From: CAZVTU01 sp964630295 | GTDB lineage: Bacteria > Patescibacteriota > Minisyncoccia > Minisyncoccales > RBG-13-42-11 | NCBI GenBank assembly: GCA_964630295.1 | Contig: CAZVTU010000011.1 | Location: 1-15,321 of the forward strand | Direction of reading: 5' to 3' | Length of the DNA: 15,321 nt | Shown here: piece after piece, positions 14,572-15,321 of the stretch | Layout: each line of letters starts with the position of its first letter | Numbering within the stretch: position 1 is the first letter of the stretch | The notes under the pieces: model-generated | What the model was told of the DNA's origin: nothing | What the model saw: only the letters and a program-made list of their open reading frames with translations | The model's database searches: none | Made by a program: the position numbers and the translations under genes

Positions 14572-14949
14572 CTAATTAGGACTTTTTCTTTTATATTTAT
14601 CTTCAATTCTTATTTCGTCTTTTTCGCTAAATTTTCCGATTGAAATTTCTAAAATTTTTGAAAATTCTAAAGCCTCTGCCCGATGAAGAAATTTTTTAGG
14701 GATGAAAATATATCCTCCTTCTCTCAAAGTTTTCTTTTTTAACTTCTTTAAACTTTTGCCAAGAGTTACTCTGATTTTCCCAGAAACTAGATACCAAAAT
14801 TCTCTTCTTAATTTATGAGACTGTAATGATAAACTTTCTCCCTTTTTAATTCGAAGGATTTTTACTGTACAGGGGGAATTATCAATAAATTTAATAAATC
14901 CGCCCCAAGGTCGTTTAAAATCTTTTTCGATTTTTAATTTTCGAATCAC
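14572..14949 (-). CDS. Mannose-6-phosphate isomerase type II-like cupin
   Basis: This 125-residue single-domain cupin resembles the isomerase part of bifunctional GDP-mannose pyrophosphorylase/mannose-6-phosphate isomerase. The features are FKRPWGGFIKFID at the start, GESLSLQSH, FWYLVSGKIRVTLG, YIFIPKKFLHRAE and the closing IEDKYKR. The metal set is partly altered. H45, E50 and H89 are at the expected places, but the second histidine of the HxH pair is L47. It may therefore bind metal weakly or act as a sugar-binding or regulatory protein. It starts at GTG 14949, overlapping the stop of the epimerase gene by 4 bases (GTGA), which implies translational coupling. Its TAG ends one base before the tRNA-Leu gene. 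A role in mannose or nucleotide-sugar conversion is inferred from family and neighbour. Confidence 0.75.
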   Translation of the reverse strand: MIRKLKIEKDFKRPWGGFIKFIDNSPCTVKILRIKKGESLSLQSHKLRREFWYLVSGKIRVTLGKSLKKLKKKTLREGGYIFIPKKFLHRAEALEFSKILEISIGKFSEKDEIRIEDKYKRKSPN

Positions 14950-15321
14950 TTTTTAAATACCCCGGCTTTTTTAATAAGATTTTTGTTTTGAGAAATCCAA
15001 TTATAGAGTTTTTTTACTCCTTCTTTAGGAGAAATTTTAGGTTGCCAGCCGAAATCTTTTTTAGCTTGTCCAATATCTGAAATATAAATTTTTTGGTCAC
15101 CTGGGCGCCAAGGTCCAAATTTATATTTAAATTTTTTACCAGCAAATTTTTCTAAAATTTCAAATAATTCCCAAATCGAAAGAGAAAATGCGGATCCGCC
15201 ACCAATATTATAAGCTCTTCCTTGAGTTTTTTTAATGTTTTTGAAGGCAGAATCATAAGCTCTAATTAAATCATCAACATACAAAACATCTCTAACCTGT
15301 TTTCCGTCACCATAAATAGTT
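14946..15321 (-). CDS. NAD-dependent sugar epimerase/dehydratase, C-terminal part (start outside window)
   Basis: The last 124 residues of an extended short-chain dehydrogenase acting on nucleotide sugars are visible, running off the window edge. The part includes YGDGKQVRDVLYVDDLIRAY, YNIGGG and FGPWRPGDQKIYISDIGQAKKDFGWQP. These are substrate-binding and C-terminal motifs of the family that includes CDP-paratose 2-epimerase and UDP-glucose 4-epimerase. The RPGDQ/YISD wording resembles the CDP-paratose epimerase group, but substrate cannot be fixed without the N-terminal half, which holds the NAD-binding GxxGxxG and catalytic YxxxK. The frame runs open to the edge, so the TTG at 15284 is internal. 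It overlaps the cupin gene by 4 bases. Together they suggest surface-glycan precursor synthesis. Confidence 0.88.
   Translation of the reverse strand, partial: TIYGDGKQVRDVLYVDDLIRAYDSAFKNIKKTQGRAYNIGGGSAFSLSIWELFEILEKFAGKKFKYKFGPWRPGDQKIYISDIGQAKKDFGWQPKISPKEGVKKLYNWISQNKNLIKKAGVFKK

Noticed and set aside
14590..14618. TATAAA (14595-14590) as a promoter for the tRNA-Leu gene
   Set aside because: No acceptable -35 is found at 16-18 bp and the site lies in the cupin coding sequence; co-transcription is as likely.

Overview
The window looks like the chromosome of a host-dependent or otherwise streamlined bacterium, most likely from the Candidate Phyla Radiation (Patescibacteria), perhaps Parcubacteria. 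The signs are AT-rich DNA, almost no intergenic space, many lysines, stops consistent with the standard bacterial code (TAA, TAG and TGA are all used), and a lone PaaX/Cas2-like regulator of a kind I associate with that group. The lineage call is inference. No phage, IS element, CRISPR array or rRNA is visible.

Layout. (1) Positions 1-7630, plus strand: the end of rpoB, then rpoC, ftsK and recA. rpoC and ftsK overlap, and recA has its own promoter inside the end of ftsK. (2) Positions 7601-9734, minus strand: ychF-rpsF-ssb-rpsR, read from 9734 downward from a strong sigma-70-type promoter. rpsR converges on recA and overlaps it. (3) Positions 9735-10493: a small minus-strand winged-helix/PaaX-Cas2-like gene. 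It is bracketed by two copies of a 34-bp palindrome, one over its own promoter and one after its stop codon, upstream of ychF. (4) Positions 10494-11837, plus strand: a phosphomannomutase/phosphoglucomutase, divergent from the regulator. (5) Positions 11793-15321, minus strand: a sugar epimerase (cut by the window edge), a mannose-6-phosphate-isomerase-type cupin, tRNA-Leu(CAG), rnjA and trpS, packed almost without gaps.

How the genes fit together. Most are core information processing: RNA polymerase, chromosome segregation (FtsK), recombination (RecA), single-strand binding (SSB), ribosomal proteins bS6 and bS18, a ribosome-associated ATPase (YchF), tRNA charging (TrpS) and RNA decay (RNase J). 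The phosphomannomutase, cupin and epimerase point to nucleotide-sugar and cell-surface glycan synthesis.

The parts most worth a second look are the regulator with its two palindromes, the second of which looks like a duplicated promoter-operator aimed at the ychF-ribosomal-ssb operon; a tRNA wedged between a stop codon and the rnjA start codon, so that tRNA 3' processing would create the rnjA mRNA 5' end; and promoters placed so that recA and ychF mRNAs should begin at or next to their start codons. No gene-free stretch exceeds about 100 bases.
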